64,000 nt of DNA, taken from positions 35,878,213 to 35,942,212 of the forward strand of contig OX387185.1 of NCBI GenBank assembly GCA_947561395.2, in the 5' to 3' direction. Positions 11,479 through 23,590 of the stretch are shown in pieces. The translations under genes and the position numbers were made by a program. The DNA comes from Buxus sempervirens (taxonomy: Eukaryota > Streptophyta > Magnoliopsida > Buxales > Buxaceae). Every line of letters begins with the position of its first letter. Position 1 is the first letter of the stretch. The notes under the pieces were generated by a model, which was given only the letters and a program-made list of their open reading frames with translations, searched no databases and had not been told where the DNA came from.

Positions 11479-13376
11479 TCAAAGACGAGACATAACAACT
11501 TCTTCATAGGGTTGATCTTGTCGGTTGGGAAGGTACTGCTGCCTCTTCCCCTGGACTGATCCTTGGCTTGAAGGGTCATCAGAGCCTGAGTCAGAGCCCG
11601 AGAATGCCTTAGCCCATGCCCTTAACTGGAACTTTTGAACCTTACCTGTGGAGGTCTTTGGGAGCTCATCAATGAACATAACTTTTCTAGGAACCATGAA
11701 GTGGGGAAGATTTGCCCGGCAGAAAGCAGTAATATCTCTTTCTTTCACTTCCTTCTTGTCTTCCAACGAGCCCCTCTTAAGGGTAACGAAAGCACAAGGT
11801 GTCTCTCCCCAGCGATGATGCGGCATTGCCACAACTGCAGCTTCTAACACCCTTGGATACTTATACAACACAGTCTCCACCTCCACACTGCTAATGTTCT
11901 CTCCACCTGATATGATCACGTCCTTGGATCTGTCCTTGATTTCCAAATACCCATCTGGGTGTATCACCCCAACATCGCCGGTGAGAAACCACCCATCCTT
12001 GAATGCTTTGGATGTAGCCTCACTGTCCTTGAAGTAGCCCTTCATGATACTGCTTCCCCGGAGGACAATTTCGCCGAGGGAGCGTCCGTCCCGGGGAACA
12101 CTAACCATTGTGTTCAAGTCCTTGGCGTCCACATCCGCAAGGGAAAGTACGCTTATGCCTTGTCTAGCCTTCAAATTTGCCTTGTTGCTCTGTGGCAAGT
12201 GATCCCACTTTGCCTGCCACTCACACACTAGTGCAGGCCCTGTAGCCTCAGTGAGTCCATAAGCATGTGTAACATGGAAACCCAGTTGTTCAATTTTCAC
12301 AAGTAGTGGCGCAGGTGGTGGTGCTCCACCAGTTAATACCCTCACCGGGGAGGATATTGGTCGTGGTTCATCGGGTTTTGCCTCAAGAAGGATGTTGAAG
12401 ATGATAGGAGCGCAGCACATGTGCGTCACCTTGTGCTCCACTATGGCTCTATACATGTCAGCTGCACAGGTATTGCGGATGCACACATTAGTGCCACCCC
12501 GGGCTGCTACCCCCCATGTGAAGGTCCACCCGTTGCAGTGGAACATGGGAAGGGACCACAGGTAAATTGGTTCAGTCCCCATGTCCCATTGGAGGGTGAG
12601 GCTGAGGGTGCTCAAGAATGCACCTCTGTGGCTGTAGACAACACCTTTAGGTGCTGAAGTGGTGCCTGATGTGTAATTCAGTGCGATCGGATCCCATTCG
12701 TCGTCGAGCCGGCATGGAACGAATCTGGGGTTGCCATTAAAGACCAGTTGCTCATACTCTAGCTCCCCTAGGCGAATCCCTGTTGGAGCATCAATGTCAT
12801 CAATGACAATAACCAAGGGAATGGATGATTCTGCTACAAGAGTCTCGCTTGGATCCGCAAAGAGTAACCTTAGAGCTTCACTTGCTAATGGCACATATTG
12901 GTAGTCCACAAAGAAAACCTTGGCTTCGGAGTGCTTGAGGATCGTTGCAACGTTTTTAGCATCTAGCCTGGTGTTAATGGTGTTGAGCACAGCTCCAGCC
13001 ATTGGCACTGCAAAGTGCATTTCATACAGTGCTGGAACGTTTGGTGCAAGTACTGAGACCTGTGATTTGAGAACATCGCAAATTTATAAGTTCAAACATA
13101 GAAGGGTTGAAGGACTATAACTTTGTATGATAAAACCATGTAGAATTTAAAAGAAAGTGGTGGACTACTTATGCCTACCACGTTGTTCTTGACAATATTA
13201 AGTGATCTAAGCGATGAAGCAAGGCGACAGCAGCGCTCATATGTTTTCTTCCATGTGAAACGGGTCTCACCATAGATGACTGAGGTGCGGTCTGCATAAC
13301 ACGATGCAGCTCGCTGCAAAAATGTGACCGGCGTAAGGGGTACGTAGTTTGCATCACATTTCAGAAGCTTATCCAT
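11479..13376 (-). CDS. Peroxisomal-type acyl-activating enzyme (AMP-forming acyl-CoA synthetase)
   Basis: Two exons on the minus strand: 13376-13179 (66 codons) and 13059-11479. The 119-bp intron (13178-13060) has GT and CAG borders, phase 0, and restores the family-conserved stretch VVSVLAPNVPALYEMHF. The product is 592 residues. The AMP/P-loop motif YTSGTTSAPKG is at about 195-206, the adenylate-binding region (TGDVGVIHPDGYLEIKDRSKD) follows, and the catalytic lysine of PKTSTGK is at about 539. The family joins a carboxylic acid to CoA through an acyl-adenylate; plant clade members act on short-chain, benzoic or cinnamic acids, and the substrate here cannot be read off. The last three residues SRL form a PTS1 peroxisomal signal, after a Gly/Ser/Asp-rich tail of about 46 residues. 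The frame is intact and looks functional. It is the only clear host gene in the window. Confidence 0.93.
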
Positions 13377-13482
13377 TGAAGAACCGATCTGGCTGCTGGA
13401 GGGTTTATACGTTATGATGGGTGCAGACTAACAGCCTTTGTTGAAGAAGATGAAGAGCGACAGAGGGAATTAGGGGTGCGGC

Positions 13483-13733
13483 TTCTGGTCTAGATTTGTG
13501 ATGGACGGTAGGCAAAATTGAGAGGCTTTATATAGAGATAGATTACAGTAAAGAGGAGTGCTATTGAACCATGAAAGTTTGTGGAAGTTGAAAGGGAAGT
13601 TGCAAACAGGTTTCTGGTCTAGATTTTTTATGGACGTTAGGCAAAATTGAGAGGCTTTATATAGAGATGGATTACAGTAATGAGGAGCACTATTGAGCCA
13701 TGAAAGTTTGTGGAAGTTGAAAGGGAAGTTGCA
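13483..13733 (-). promoter_or_regulatory. Tandemly duplicated core promoter with two TATA boxes
   Basis: A segment of about 123 bp (13483-13605) is repeated at 13612-13733, offset 129 bp, with about 90% identity by eye. Each copy carries TATATAAAG on the minus strand (13526-13534 and 13655-13663). The proximal box is about 150 bp upstream of the acyl-activating enzyme ATG, implying a 5' UTR of roughly 120 nt; the distal box would add 129 nt. Confidence 0.8.
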
Positions 13734-14735
13734 TAGAGATTACCGAGTAGATTTGAACAGACTATTGACCTAGTATCTCAGACATGCTGTTTTCACATTT
13801 TTGTGTGGACGCTTGGACGTATCATTAAATGTTTATTTCTTTATTTTTCCCTTCTTATTATTATTATTTTTTCTTGTTTTGGTCTAATTAAATAGAAGAT
13901 CCATGTGTTTTAGGGCTCCGTTGCTGTCCCAACCCATCTTACTTTTTTCCACAGCGCTTTTTCGCCCAGGGTTGGTGAAGTCCCTTGTTTGTTGACCACA
14001 AAAAAAGAAGAGGAAAAATGGTTGATCTCATAGTTTATTGTGATTTTCATTTCTAAGTTACAAGTCATGTCAATTGTCAAGTCTACCCAAAAAGCATCAA
14101 TGAACAAAAGCAGTTGAATTTCCATGAATATTGACTGGAGACACCAACTATCTCTCGTTCATGCCCCCTATTAATATCAAATACTTTTTAACGAATTTGA
14201 ACCTAGCTATATATCAATCAAATACTGTATATTTGTTAAAAAAAAAATTTTGCACCTGTGCACTACTAAAATATATGCACTAATTGATTTAAAAAAAAAA
14301 TAAACTTTTAAGTACCAGATGATAATTTAAAAAAATAGAAAACAAAAAACCTTTTACCTTATGATGAGGAACCTTGTACACAAGAATTTTGGGAGGGACA
14401 TACTTCCAAAGAATGTACAATTGGTGGTCTTCTAAGAATATGGTTTTTAAGAATTTGTTGCTAAGTGGTTCTAAGAAGGTGAAAAAGTTATAAAAAAAAT
14501 AAAAATAAAAAAAGTAAAAAACGAAAAAGGGTCAAAACTGAACCAGAAATTGTACCACAAAATTTACAGCTTTGTATCATCTTCTTTGAGTTTATCAAAT
14601 GGAGAATAATGCTACTGGAGTTGTGAAACAAGTGAGCCTTCTTTGTTTAGTATTTTCATCCTCAAGAGCAGACTTCTCGATCTCTTGATTTTTCTATCCT
14701 CATTCTTCCCTCTAGTTTGTTTCATCCCAACAAAG
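13734..14735. other. Intergenic AT-rich region
   Basis: Contains upstream sequence of the acyl-activating enzyme gene and poly-A-rich tracts near 14240-14540. The last 100-150 bp may be the end of a decayed Copia LTR, because a Copia-type primer-binding site follows at 14736. Confidence 0.5.
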
Positions 14736-15191
14736 TGATATCAAAGCCTTAATTAATATAGAACGAGGGCCTCTAGCAACATGTTGCAATCACAACTTCC
14801 TAGTTTCAATAGCAATAACTACAGTTAGTGGACCATTCAAATGAATGTGTTGTATGGATCTCAAGGTTTATGGGACAGTTTTGAGATTGGATTTGTATAG
14901 TTGGTTGATCCAACATGTCTCACCCACTCAGTAGCTTAATGAGTCAAAAGAAAATCTCGATAAGAAGGCATTGTTTTCATTATATCAAGCATGGATAAGG
15001 TTATTTTTGAAAGAATTTTGACAATGATGACTTTAGTTAAGTTATTTTTGAAAGAAATTCCTCTTAATGAATTTGAACCTATGCACATGTAGAAGAAGAT
15101 GAAAGAATGAAGAAGATGGATGAAAAATATAAAAAATATTTTTTTTTCTGTGTATAATGAAAATTTGAAGGCATACAAGTTGTATAATTCT
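14736..15191 (+). pseudogene. Decayed Ty1/Copia gag with primer-binding site
   Basis: 14736-14748 resembles the initiator-Met tRNA primer site (TGATATCAAAGCC against the usual TGGTATCAGAGCC). From the ATG at 14781 the translation shows Copia gag features: LPSFNSNNYS, then WTIQMNVLYGSQGLWD, and after a frame change NESKENLDKKALFSLYQ. There are in-frame stops after NNYS and GFV and at least one frameshift. It is cut at 15191 by the Tat LTR. The motif order (fold entry, SQ.LWD, KDKKALF.IYQ) is that of the Copia gag family. Confidence 0.75.
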
Positions 15192-15667
15192 TGTAGACAC
15201 CCCAAATTGTACTATATAAACCAATGAATGAATATATGCACAAAAGATTTTATTTGTGTTTGACCGAACTTAAATTTCAAATATGAAGATTGCAAGGGCA
15301 GCTGAAATAATTTGTCGGTCATGAAGTTTGATTGTATAACCAAAAATATATTTCCGATATATAAAATATATGTTTAACCAAATTTATGAATCGATTCAAT
15401 TAATGAGCTGGCATTTCGAATCTTCGACAATTATGCCTCATCAGCTATTGCACTTGGGCTATAACCAAATCTGATCTGACCTCATATTTCGGTTATACAT
15501 ATATTTGGTAATGACCGATATTATATTTCAATTATAAGATGATTTATGTGTAGCCAACCTGAGTTTTCAATCATAAGCAAATTAATTCAATTTGAAAGTT
15601 CACATGAGCTTTCTCTTATTTACCTTCAAACCTCTCTCTGAGAAATCTGAATTTCCCAAATTGGTCA

Positions 15668-15706
<39 letters not shown>

Positions 15707-16769
15707 TCATGCTTAAGGGCTTGAATTGGAAGGATCCAGACACATTTTTGTGTCTACCCTTGGGACTCTTCTACCCACAAGTTTGCCTATAAATAGAGGG
15801 TCTCTCCTCAAGCAAAAGGTTAGAAATTTTGTATCTAAGAGCTCTTGAAAAAGAAAGAAACTCTGGCCAATTCTCCATTCAAGTTCCAAGGCACTCAAAG
15901 TAAACCTCTAACTCTTCTCTTTACAATTCAAGCACTCTCTCATCTTCTACCTTTTTGTAGTATAAGGCTTGGGTGTGTTTGAAACCCCCAAACCATGGTT
16001 TAAAGTACCTTAAGCCACCTCTCTAGCCGTAAAATGTGAAGAAAGAGGTAGGGGAAACAAGCCATGGGATTGATCCTTAGATTTAGAACCTAATTATTAT
16101 AGTTCTTTTGACTGATTGTTGGTTTTGTATGTTTTTTGTTTCAAATTGAGAATAATTTCATAGATCTATGCTGTTTTGTAGCATTTAATCTCAATTATCT
16201 CCATAAATTTGATTTCCTACACACTTTTGTGTACACAATCACTTGTTTTCTTCAATCTAGCCATGGATCTTAGATCTCCATAATTGAAAATGCATAGCTC
16301 AACTAGCTTCTAAATGCACTAATTTTTCCAGATTTGACTTGATCTTTCCCTCTTTGATTTTTGTATTGATTTTTAATTGAATTATGAAGTCCTGAAGGTG
16401 ATAAATCTATAGAGAGAGTCCAGAATTAATTGGACTACTCATGTAGAGAATCATACATGTGCTTGCTCTCTTTTGTTCATTTTTGAATGATTTATGTATG
16501 CAAGTAAGTATGTAGCATGAATAAGTATGTGGGAATCATATTGTATGGATGAGTGAAGGTGCCTAACACCTTCCCCCACTCATAACCTAACCCCCTTACC
16601 CTATCTCTAGACTAGACCTTAAATTAAAGTTACTTTGACTCTATTTTGTTCTTTTATGCTCACTTTGGTGCCCATCCACACCAAGACTCTTGGATGGTGG
16701 CGACTCCTTGTTTTGTTGAAACCCATATGGTATTTAGGAAGTGCTCTAGGTGATTTCCATGGTCCCACA
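15192..16769 (+). mobile_element. 5' LTR of a truncated Tat element
   Basis: A 1578-bp LTR running from TGTAGACACC to CCACA, followed two bases later by the primer-binding site at 16772. TATA box near 15790, splice-donor-like GTAAAC near 15899, the CTAGCCGTAAAA block near 16024, the GTGCCTAACACCTTCCCC block near 16560 and the internal TGGCGACTCC at 16698 match the other Tat LTRs, but its U3 has diverged and lacks a clear phased palindrome array. Confidence 0.85.
15670..15703 (+). repeat. 34-nt poly-C tract in an LTR
   Basis: An uninterrupted run of 34 C lies about 90 bp upstream of the LTR TATA box. No other LTR copy in the window has it. Confidence 0.95.
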
Positions 16770-17865
16770 ACTGGCGACTCTGCTGGAGAATTTTCTAGTG
16801 GGTTTAAGCCATGATTTGTTGGTTTATGCATGCTTTACTTCAGTTTTATTTGCTTGCTGTTTTGTTGATCATGATATAATGTTTTGAATGCTTGATTAGG
16901 ACTCTTGAAATGATGTGTTAATCATAAGCATGCTTAACATGAGATGTATATGTTTTGAGCATGTTTTGAATGCTTCATCATGATCTCTATGTTAAATTGC
17001 TTTTGCTTGATCATGATAACATGTTTGTATGCTTGATTTGGATTTGTGAGATGATATGATAACCATGAGCATGCTTACATGATTTATATGCTTTGCTATG
17101 CTTGTATTTATTTTTCTTTATATATGATCTCCATATCATGCCTTGGAATGTGAATGTGAATATGCTTGGCTACAAAAAAGAGTGGCAAAGGATAGGAACA
17201 TTGTGTGAATTTGACCTATGTTTACAAATGCACTTGAGCAATTTTTTACCCCTTTGCACAGCCACCTATTACCTATAGGAAGTTGAACCCCAATGTGGGT
17301 AACTTGGCGCACTGAGGTCGTTATTTCAAAAAGTGAAAGTGAAACATTCACCCTAGATCTTTAGGCTAATGATGTGCTGATATTGTGGATCTTTGATTCT
17401 GATCATTCACTAGGCTTGAGATCTAGGTTGTCGTTAAACCAAAACCCAAAACCTCAACGCTTGAAGATGAAGTTTCATGATTTTGGCCAAAGAAAACCAA
17501 TTACATTTGGGTATTGGATTTGTAATTGAGGGAAGGCCCTATACATGCTCTAAAATGAAGGTATGATATAGAAATCATCTATAATGAAGATAAATGCAAG
17601 GTAGCATGGTAACCTCTTCTTTCTCTTTATTTAAGAATTACTTGTCAATCTTACAAATCATATTCATGGGTGTCTATTTACATGGGGATTTGATTTCCCC
17701 AAGGAAGTGTTGATCCTTAGGAATGGTGTCACCCATAAGGAGAGTTTCAAGACTCAATAGATGCCTTCCTTACCCTTGAACCATAGGAGGCAACCCAAAT
17801 AGTGCAAGTCTCATGCATTGGGTGTCCAATTTTGGAGGGATCCTATGTCCACCTTTTGTATAAAA
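16770..17865 (+). mobile_element. Leader of the truncated Tat element
   Basis: Starts with primer-binding site TGGCGACTCTGCTGGAGA (16772-16789). Blocks such as GAGTGGCAA, CCTATAGGAAGTTGAACC and TTGGCGCACTGAGGTC match the leaders of the elements at 27.9 and 43.7 kb. It is cut at 17866 by an X-family LTR, and neither tandem repeats nor gag are present, so only LTR and leader survive. Confidence 0.8.
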
Positions 17866-18124
17866 TGTAACACTCCGGACCCAAATTACGTAGTGAAATT
17901 GTAACTTTTCTCCGAAGGTTAATTTTTCACACAAGATCGATATATCAGAGTGAAGGAGAACATGAAACAAACAATAGTCTACTAAATCGGAGTCAACTAT
18001 AATCCCAAGCTCAATTATAAAATACCATATCTCAAGTCTAACTCACATAATCCAAGCATTTACCCATAAAGTATCGTCCTCTCCAAGATATGAAAACAAA
18101 ACAAAACAAAGCGGAATGAGATAC

Positions 18125-19934
18125 TGTGAGACATGGGAAAAAAATCAATTCAATGACTTCTTCATCATTACACGGGATTGGTTAAAAACAAAGAGTCGCC
18201 ACCATTTTGTTTAGGTGTGAATGGACACCAAAATATCAAATAAGCACAAAAAGGCAAATTTAAGGTAAAAATAACCCTATTAAAAAAACAACCAGAGATA
18301 GGTAAGGAGATTAGGTTATGAACAGGGGAATGTGTTAGGCACCCCTATTCATCCACACAAGGTGGTTGCCAGGTATTGTTCATGTTAAAATAAAAGGAAA
18401 AGGCTTGCTATAAAAATCATGAAAAATCATAAAAAAGACAAAAATGTATGGTTTTTCATACGAATAGCCTGATCGATCCAGAACTTTCAAATATGATCAT
18501 ACCATTCCTAGGGTTTCATGACTAAAATAAAATTGAGATAAAATCCAATAAAACCAATCTAAAGTGAAAACTTCAAAAATCTGGCTTCAAGTTAAATTCT
18601 AGAAATCTAGAAAAATATGATTTTTATAAAATATTTCAAAATTAAACCTGAATAGTCCAGGACATAGATATAGCTCAAATTTCACATTAAATCAAGAAAT
18701 TAAAACCAAAAATACCCACGTTGATGAAGAACATCAAAAGGGGAGAACTTAGACTGTAGGGTCTTCTCTCAAACATGAAAACATGACTCAAAAACCACTT
18801 CATGAAACCCTAGAAGTTACTTTCAGGCTTTTGGATCCAGATCTATCATATAGATCATGATAGATCCAGGATATTAGCCTAATATCATAAAAATCACGAA
18901 AACAGTGCTGTAGGTGCAAAGATGTGAAAAATCCAAATTTTAGAAAAAAAGTGGGGATCTCATGCCATAAACATCATGGATTCATATGATTCATTCAGAT
19001 TCAACATAAAAACCATTAAAACATGATCAGGATATTCAAAGTAGCCACATCTCACAGATTAGAGCACATGGGGATCTACCCTACGGATCCACCTGTTCTC
19101 TTTTCCCTTAGCTCTCTCTTCACGTTTTACGGCTAGAGATGATTCTTGAGGTACTTGGAGATAGGTTTGGGTATACAAACACAATCAAAGGCCTTATTCT
19201 AAAAGAAAAGAAAAGAACAGATTATGGGGTTCTATTCTAGGGATCCACCTGTTCTCTTTTCCCCTAGCTCTCTCTTCACGTTTTACGGCTAGAGAGACTC
19301 TTGAGGTACTTAGAGGCAAGTTTAGGAATATAAGATAAAAGAAGGCCTTATTCTACAGCAATGGAGAAGATCCTATTATCTCTAGAATTTAAGACAGAAA
19401 ATAAAAGGGAAAAGGGACTTACCTGGATTGAGCAAGCCAAGCAGCAGGGATTCCTCTCTTCTCTTGGAGCTCCTCGGACTTCAAATTTTCGTGGCCTTTT
19501 GCTTGAGGAGAGACCCTCTATTTATAGGCAAACTTAGGGGCATGGTTGGTCCAAGGTTTGACAAGATAGAGTTTCAGATTGAGTTAAACACAAGGATAAT
19601 GCCCATCCATGGCCAACAAGGATATTTCGAACGAATAAAAGAGATAATTCACTCATTTAAAGATATATTGGACTAAAGATAAAGCTCAGAAATCGAGAAA
19701 GGATAAAATTTGCACAAATCTAATGCGCCCGTAAATGATTTACGGGCAAGTGGTGTCCATATATGCATTACGGGCACTGTGTGCCCGTATACAAAATTCA
19801 GGCGTGCTCAGCCTGTAGATACAATACTGGCAAGGCTTAAATTATTGAATTTCATGCATTTTTGGCCTGTTTTAGATCCCAATTACATGTTTTCATTATT
19901 TTCTCATTTTGTAGTGCAATTTGGGGTGTCTACA
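18125..19934 (-). mobile_element. Tat-type solo LTR with perfect GATAC duplication
   Basis: 1810 bp, minus orientation, TGTGAGACA at 18125 to GTGTCTACA at 19934, flanked by GATAC at 18120-18124 and 19935-19939. It contains the reverse-complement landmarks: GAGTCGCCACC near 18195, the conserved block near 18335, the CTAGCCGTAAAACGTG block duplicated (near 19120 and 19280), a consensus 5' splice site (CAG/GTAAGT, near 19420), TATA near 19520 and a type-B palindrome array. It is the cleanest LTR boundary reference in the window. Confidence 0.93.
19727..19831. repeat. Type-B palindrome array, four units at 28-bp period
   Basis: 21-bp palindromes are centred at 19737, 19765, 19793 and 19821. The first is perfect in its arms (GCCCGTA/TACGGGC). 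Arms of 7 bp, centre of 7 nt and 7 nt between units. The sequence differs from the 39-bp arrays but the four-unit layout is the same. Confidence 0.85.
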
Positions 19935-20622
19935 GATACAAATATCCCAGTAAGTAGCACATGCATGCTCAAATATATTTTATTTAGTTCTAAAACATGA
20001 ATCAGATATACAACATATAGCAGTGACGATAACACGAATAATCCGAATAATTCAACAATAATCCATCAATCAATGTAAGATAAACCCAAGTAATCCAACA
20101 TGTCAAACAAATCTGTAGTATCGAATCAGAAATCGATAAGTTACAACAGGACTCATGAAATAAGACTACCTTTAACTAGGGTAATATCAATGTCCACTAT
20201 GCCACCTCCCGGCTTATGTGCGAAGCCGAGTACATGATCATCATCTTATTTCGGGAGAACCCAACCAGTATAGCGAAGGGTTGGCAGGTACTATCCAGTC
20301 ATAGTCTGAGTACACAATAAAATAAGGGAAAGCCGTAGCCCACCAATACAGAGAAGGCCTAATCGAATACATGATGGAAACGCGTGCGCAAACAAAGAAT
20401 TACAATTAGCAAAGAACAATCCTTCTCACTATCTAGCTCCTAAATGGATCCATATCAAGCTATGCCCACTAGACTCTAAAAATAAAACCAAACACGATGT
20501 CCAGCAAGCACAACTCATCTCAATCTCAATCATATCATCCTAAGTACACAGGGCATCTCTAAGTACACAGAGGCATCAACATCCCAAGTACATGGGACAT
20601 CCCCGAGTACACGGAGGTATAA

Positions 20623-21640
20623 TGTAAAACCCCTAATTTTCCTTAAATAATAAAATAAATTAATAAATAATATCCTTGATAGTTATAACTGATGGAAATA
20701 TTTTATTAATGTAGGGGATGATATAAATAGTGGAGATCCAGAGTTGGACGCAAATCCGACCGTCCGATCATGAGTTATCAAGGTATGTTTCATATTTTAA
20801 GTTGTTTTGTTCTGATTGGGCAGTGTGTGTAGGAAAATTTGTAAGTGAACTACATGGGATCAAGGGATATAAATAATATATTAATACCCTAATCGTATAC
20901 GTTTTGGAATACTCTTCGTATTCGACAACCGCAAGCAACAGTCGCACGACCAAGAGCGACTGAGAACGACCGAAGAAGAGGGTTTTCTTTATCCCAAGAG
21001 TAAAGTTTTGCATTGGTAATAGTGCTGTTTAGAGAAGAGAAGGAGAAACAACACACGACAGAGGTAGGTGACACTGTTTTCTGTTTGTTTTTGGATTTAC
21101 GTTCAATTAATCTCCAAAGCATGTTTTTGTATGATATATTTATGTATTTAGTTTGATAACCATATTATATGTATGTTAGAATGATCCTGGACGTGAAAAA
21201 TCACATTTTTACACTGTTTCTAAACGATTTCGAATGACCGTCGACCTCGACTGTGCTCGGCGATCCTTAGCGCTCTTAGGCGCTAGACCAAAATTTTAGA
21301 CCGCCTGATATCGCGAGACAACTTATTGTCGGCGATCAAAAATCAACTACCGCTTACCTTAGACCACTGGGGCGATCCTAGGCGCTCTATGTAGAAAATG
21401 CATAATTTCGTAATTTCAAACCCTAATTCAATTCCAAACTATTTTTAAACAATTTTAATCATTAATTAAGATGTTTTAAGACCAAAATAAACTATTCAAT
21501 TCACTGTTTTACAGAAAAATAAATTAGGGAGATATTTATAACATTAGTTGTCAAACTTTGAACGTAATTGAGAAATCTAGTCTTTGGAAAACTTAACTAC
21601 TATTTGATTACCAAAACATCTTTAGATGACACCATAAACC
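20623..21640 (+). mobile_element. X-like LTR fragment (plus orientation)
   Basis: Starts TGTAAAACCCCTAATTTTCC, similar to the left end of the X LTR at 45469 and to 24671. It includes GGCGATCCTAGGCGCTC-like repeats near 21260-21390, also seen near 46470-46580 in X. Cut at 21641 by a Tat LTR. Confidence 0.6.
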
Positions 21641-23590
21641 TGTGAGACATGGAAATGTCACCTAAGATGACTTCCGATATCGTCACGCGGGGATCGATAA
21701 AAATAAAGAGTCGCCACCATCCAAGTTAAGGTGTGAATGGACACCAAGGGATCATAAATGCCAAATAGAGCCAAAGTAGCTCTAATACAAGGAAAAATCC
21801 AAAGATCAGGTAAGGGGAGTTATTTATGAGCAGGGGAAGGTGTTAGGCACCCCCACTCATCTGTTTAAGACGGTTGCCACATGCTTGCTCATTCTAAGGA
21901 TTGTTTGCTAATAAAAAATAAACAAAGGATGCTTAAAATAAGCAAAATGTGTGTGATTATTCCACATGAGTAATCCAATGGATTTGGGCTCTCCTTATGG
22001 ATATATCACTTTAGAACTTCATGAGTGAAGGAAAATCCAATTAAAATTTGAAGAAAAACTAATTCAAGGCAAATCTGGAAAAATCAGATTATAACATGAA
22101 AGCTTCGATTAACCACAAATCACTCAATTTAACTTCAAATCCAATGAAACCAAAGCCATTTGAAAACTGGCATGAAGTAGAATACTCAGTAAAAAAAATC
22201 AGCTCAATCCGATTTAAAACAAGAGAGAAATCTCCTATGAAAATCTGCTGTTGTAACTCAAAGAAAAGCGACGAGTAGGTATTTTTGAAACTCTATTTGT
22301 GGAGTTTGGCTCCATATAAATTCGTAAAAATTTGCATGGATGAAGTATGTGGTGCCATCTTTCAACCAAAATCATCTTTCAACCAAAATAAACCTTGCAC
22401 CAAACTCAATCCATTTGTGACTTGTGTGTCTTCTTGAACATGCCTAGAGGATCACAGATTAACCCAGAACTCTGTTACAGAGCCACTCTAAGTCAATCAA
22501 GCACCCAAACCACAAATCAGATTAAAATCTGTTGAAACCAATTGGCATGGAAAATAGACTCCTCAAAGAAAACACAGAGATTGAAATCACTCAAAACGGA
22601 TTAAAATTGAGCAAATGGTGCACCATCAAAGCGGCAAGTTCAGCAATATGAGCTGAACTGACTTATAGACTTTGAGCAGATGGTGTCAAAAATTGGCTCC
22701 ATAAAAATGAATAAAATTTTCCAGATACAAAGTAGGCCTCCCCATCTATCACATGTCTTTGGAATCACTCAAAAATTCATCCGGAGGATGAAGTTATAGG
22801 CATTCTAAGACAGGTCACAGATGCTGCCCTTTTTTGAAGATTTTTGAATAAAAAGCCAAAATCAGTGTATTTATGCAAGTAGATTCAACCAAAACTACAT
22901 GAAATCATGAAAAACAACTCATGAAGTCCTAGAAATTCATTCTAAGGCCAGAGATCTCAGATTTTCCATATTGAGCATGGAGAATCCAAGATCTAGCCTA
23001 TTTGATGCAAAATAGTGAAAAAGTGTGTGATATTGGTAAAAACACATATTTAGGAGAAAATTAAAATCCATTGCGATTGAGAGCATGAATCATGTTGATT
23101 TCTCCAGATTCAAATAGCACAAATAATCAACATATAGAAATAACATGCAAATCATTCAAGCTAGGTTCTAGCCTAAAGGATCCATTCCATCTTCCTTTTC
23201 CCAAGGCTCTCTCTTCACATTTTACGGCTAGAGAGGATTCTCGGGTACTTTGGAAGAGGTTTGGGGCTTCAAAGAAACATCCAGGGCCTTACACTACAGA
23301 AAGATAGAAGATGGAAGTTGGAAATGTAAATAGGAAGCAAGAAAACCAAATGCAACTTTACCTTTAGTACCTTGGGCCTTGAGTAGACAATCCAGCAAAG
23401 TTTCCCTTCTTCTTGCAGAGCTTCTAAGCCTCAAATTGTCAGCCATTTGCAAGAGGAGAACCCCTCTATTTATAGGTGTAAGTGTGAAAACTCACACTCC
23501 TTTTATGACAAATGTTTGACAAATTATGTCTTCTAATAAATCTTCAAGATGTGCAGATTAAATAATGAAAATTCAGTAAATTTATAAAAG
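21641..23590 (-). mobile_element. Tat-type LTR, minus orientation, 5' end missing
   Basis: Begins TGTGAGACATGG and shows the reverse-complement landmarks GAGTCGCCACC (21709), GGGGAAGGTGTTAGGCACCCC (near 21835), CTAGCCGTAAAATGTG (near 23215), a donor-like site near 23360 and TATA near 23470. The expected GTGTCTACA terminus is not found; similarity fades near 23500-23590. Confidence 0.75.

Larger units (their letters stand above)
17866..20622 (-). mobile_element. X-family LTR (minus orientation), interrupted
   Basis: Segments 17866-18124 and 19940-20622 match, in reverse, the 3' half of the X LTR at 45469-48685, including the GAGTACACGG-type repeats. It starts TGTAACACTCCGG, is split by the Tat solo LTR at 18125, and its other end is lost at the start of another X-like LTR at 20623. 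No coding frame is present. The terminus style resembles Del/Tekay-type Gypsy LTRs, but that assignment is inference. Confidence 0.7.

Noticed and set aside
11959-12657. Plus-strand frames opposite the acyl-activating enzyme exon
   Set aside because: Antisense shadows of a long conserved coding exon.
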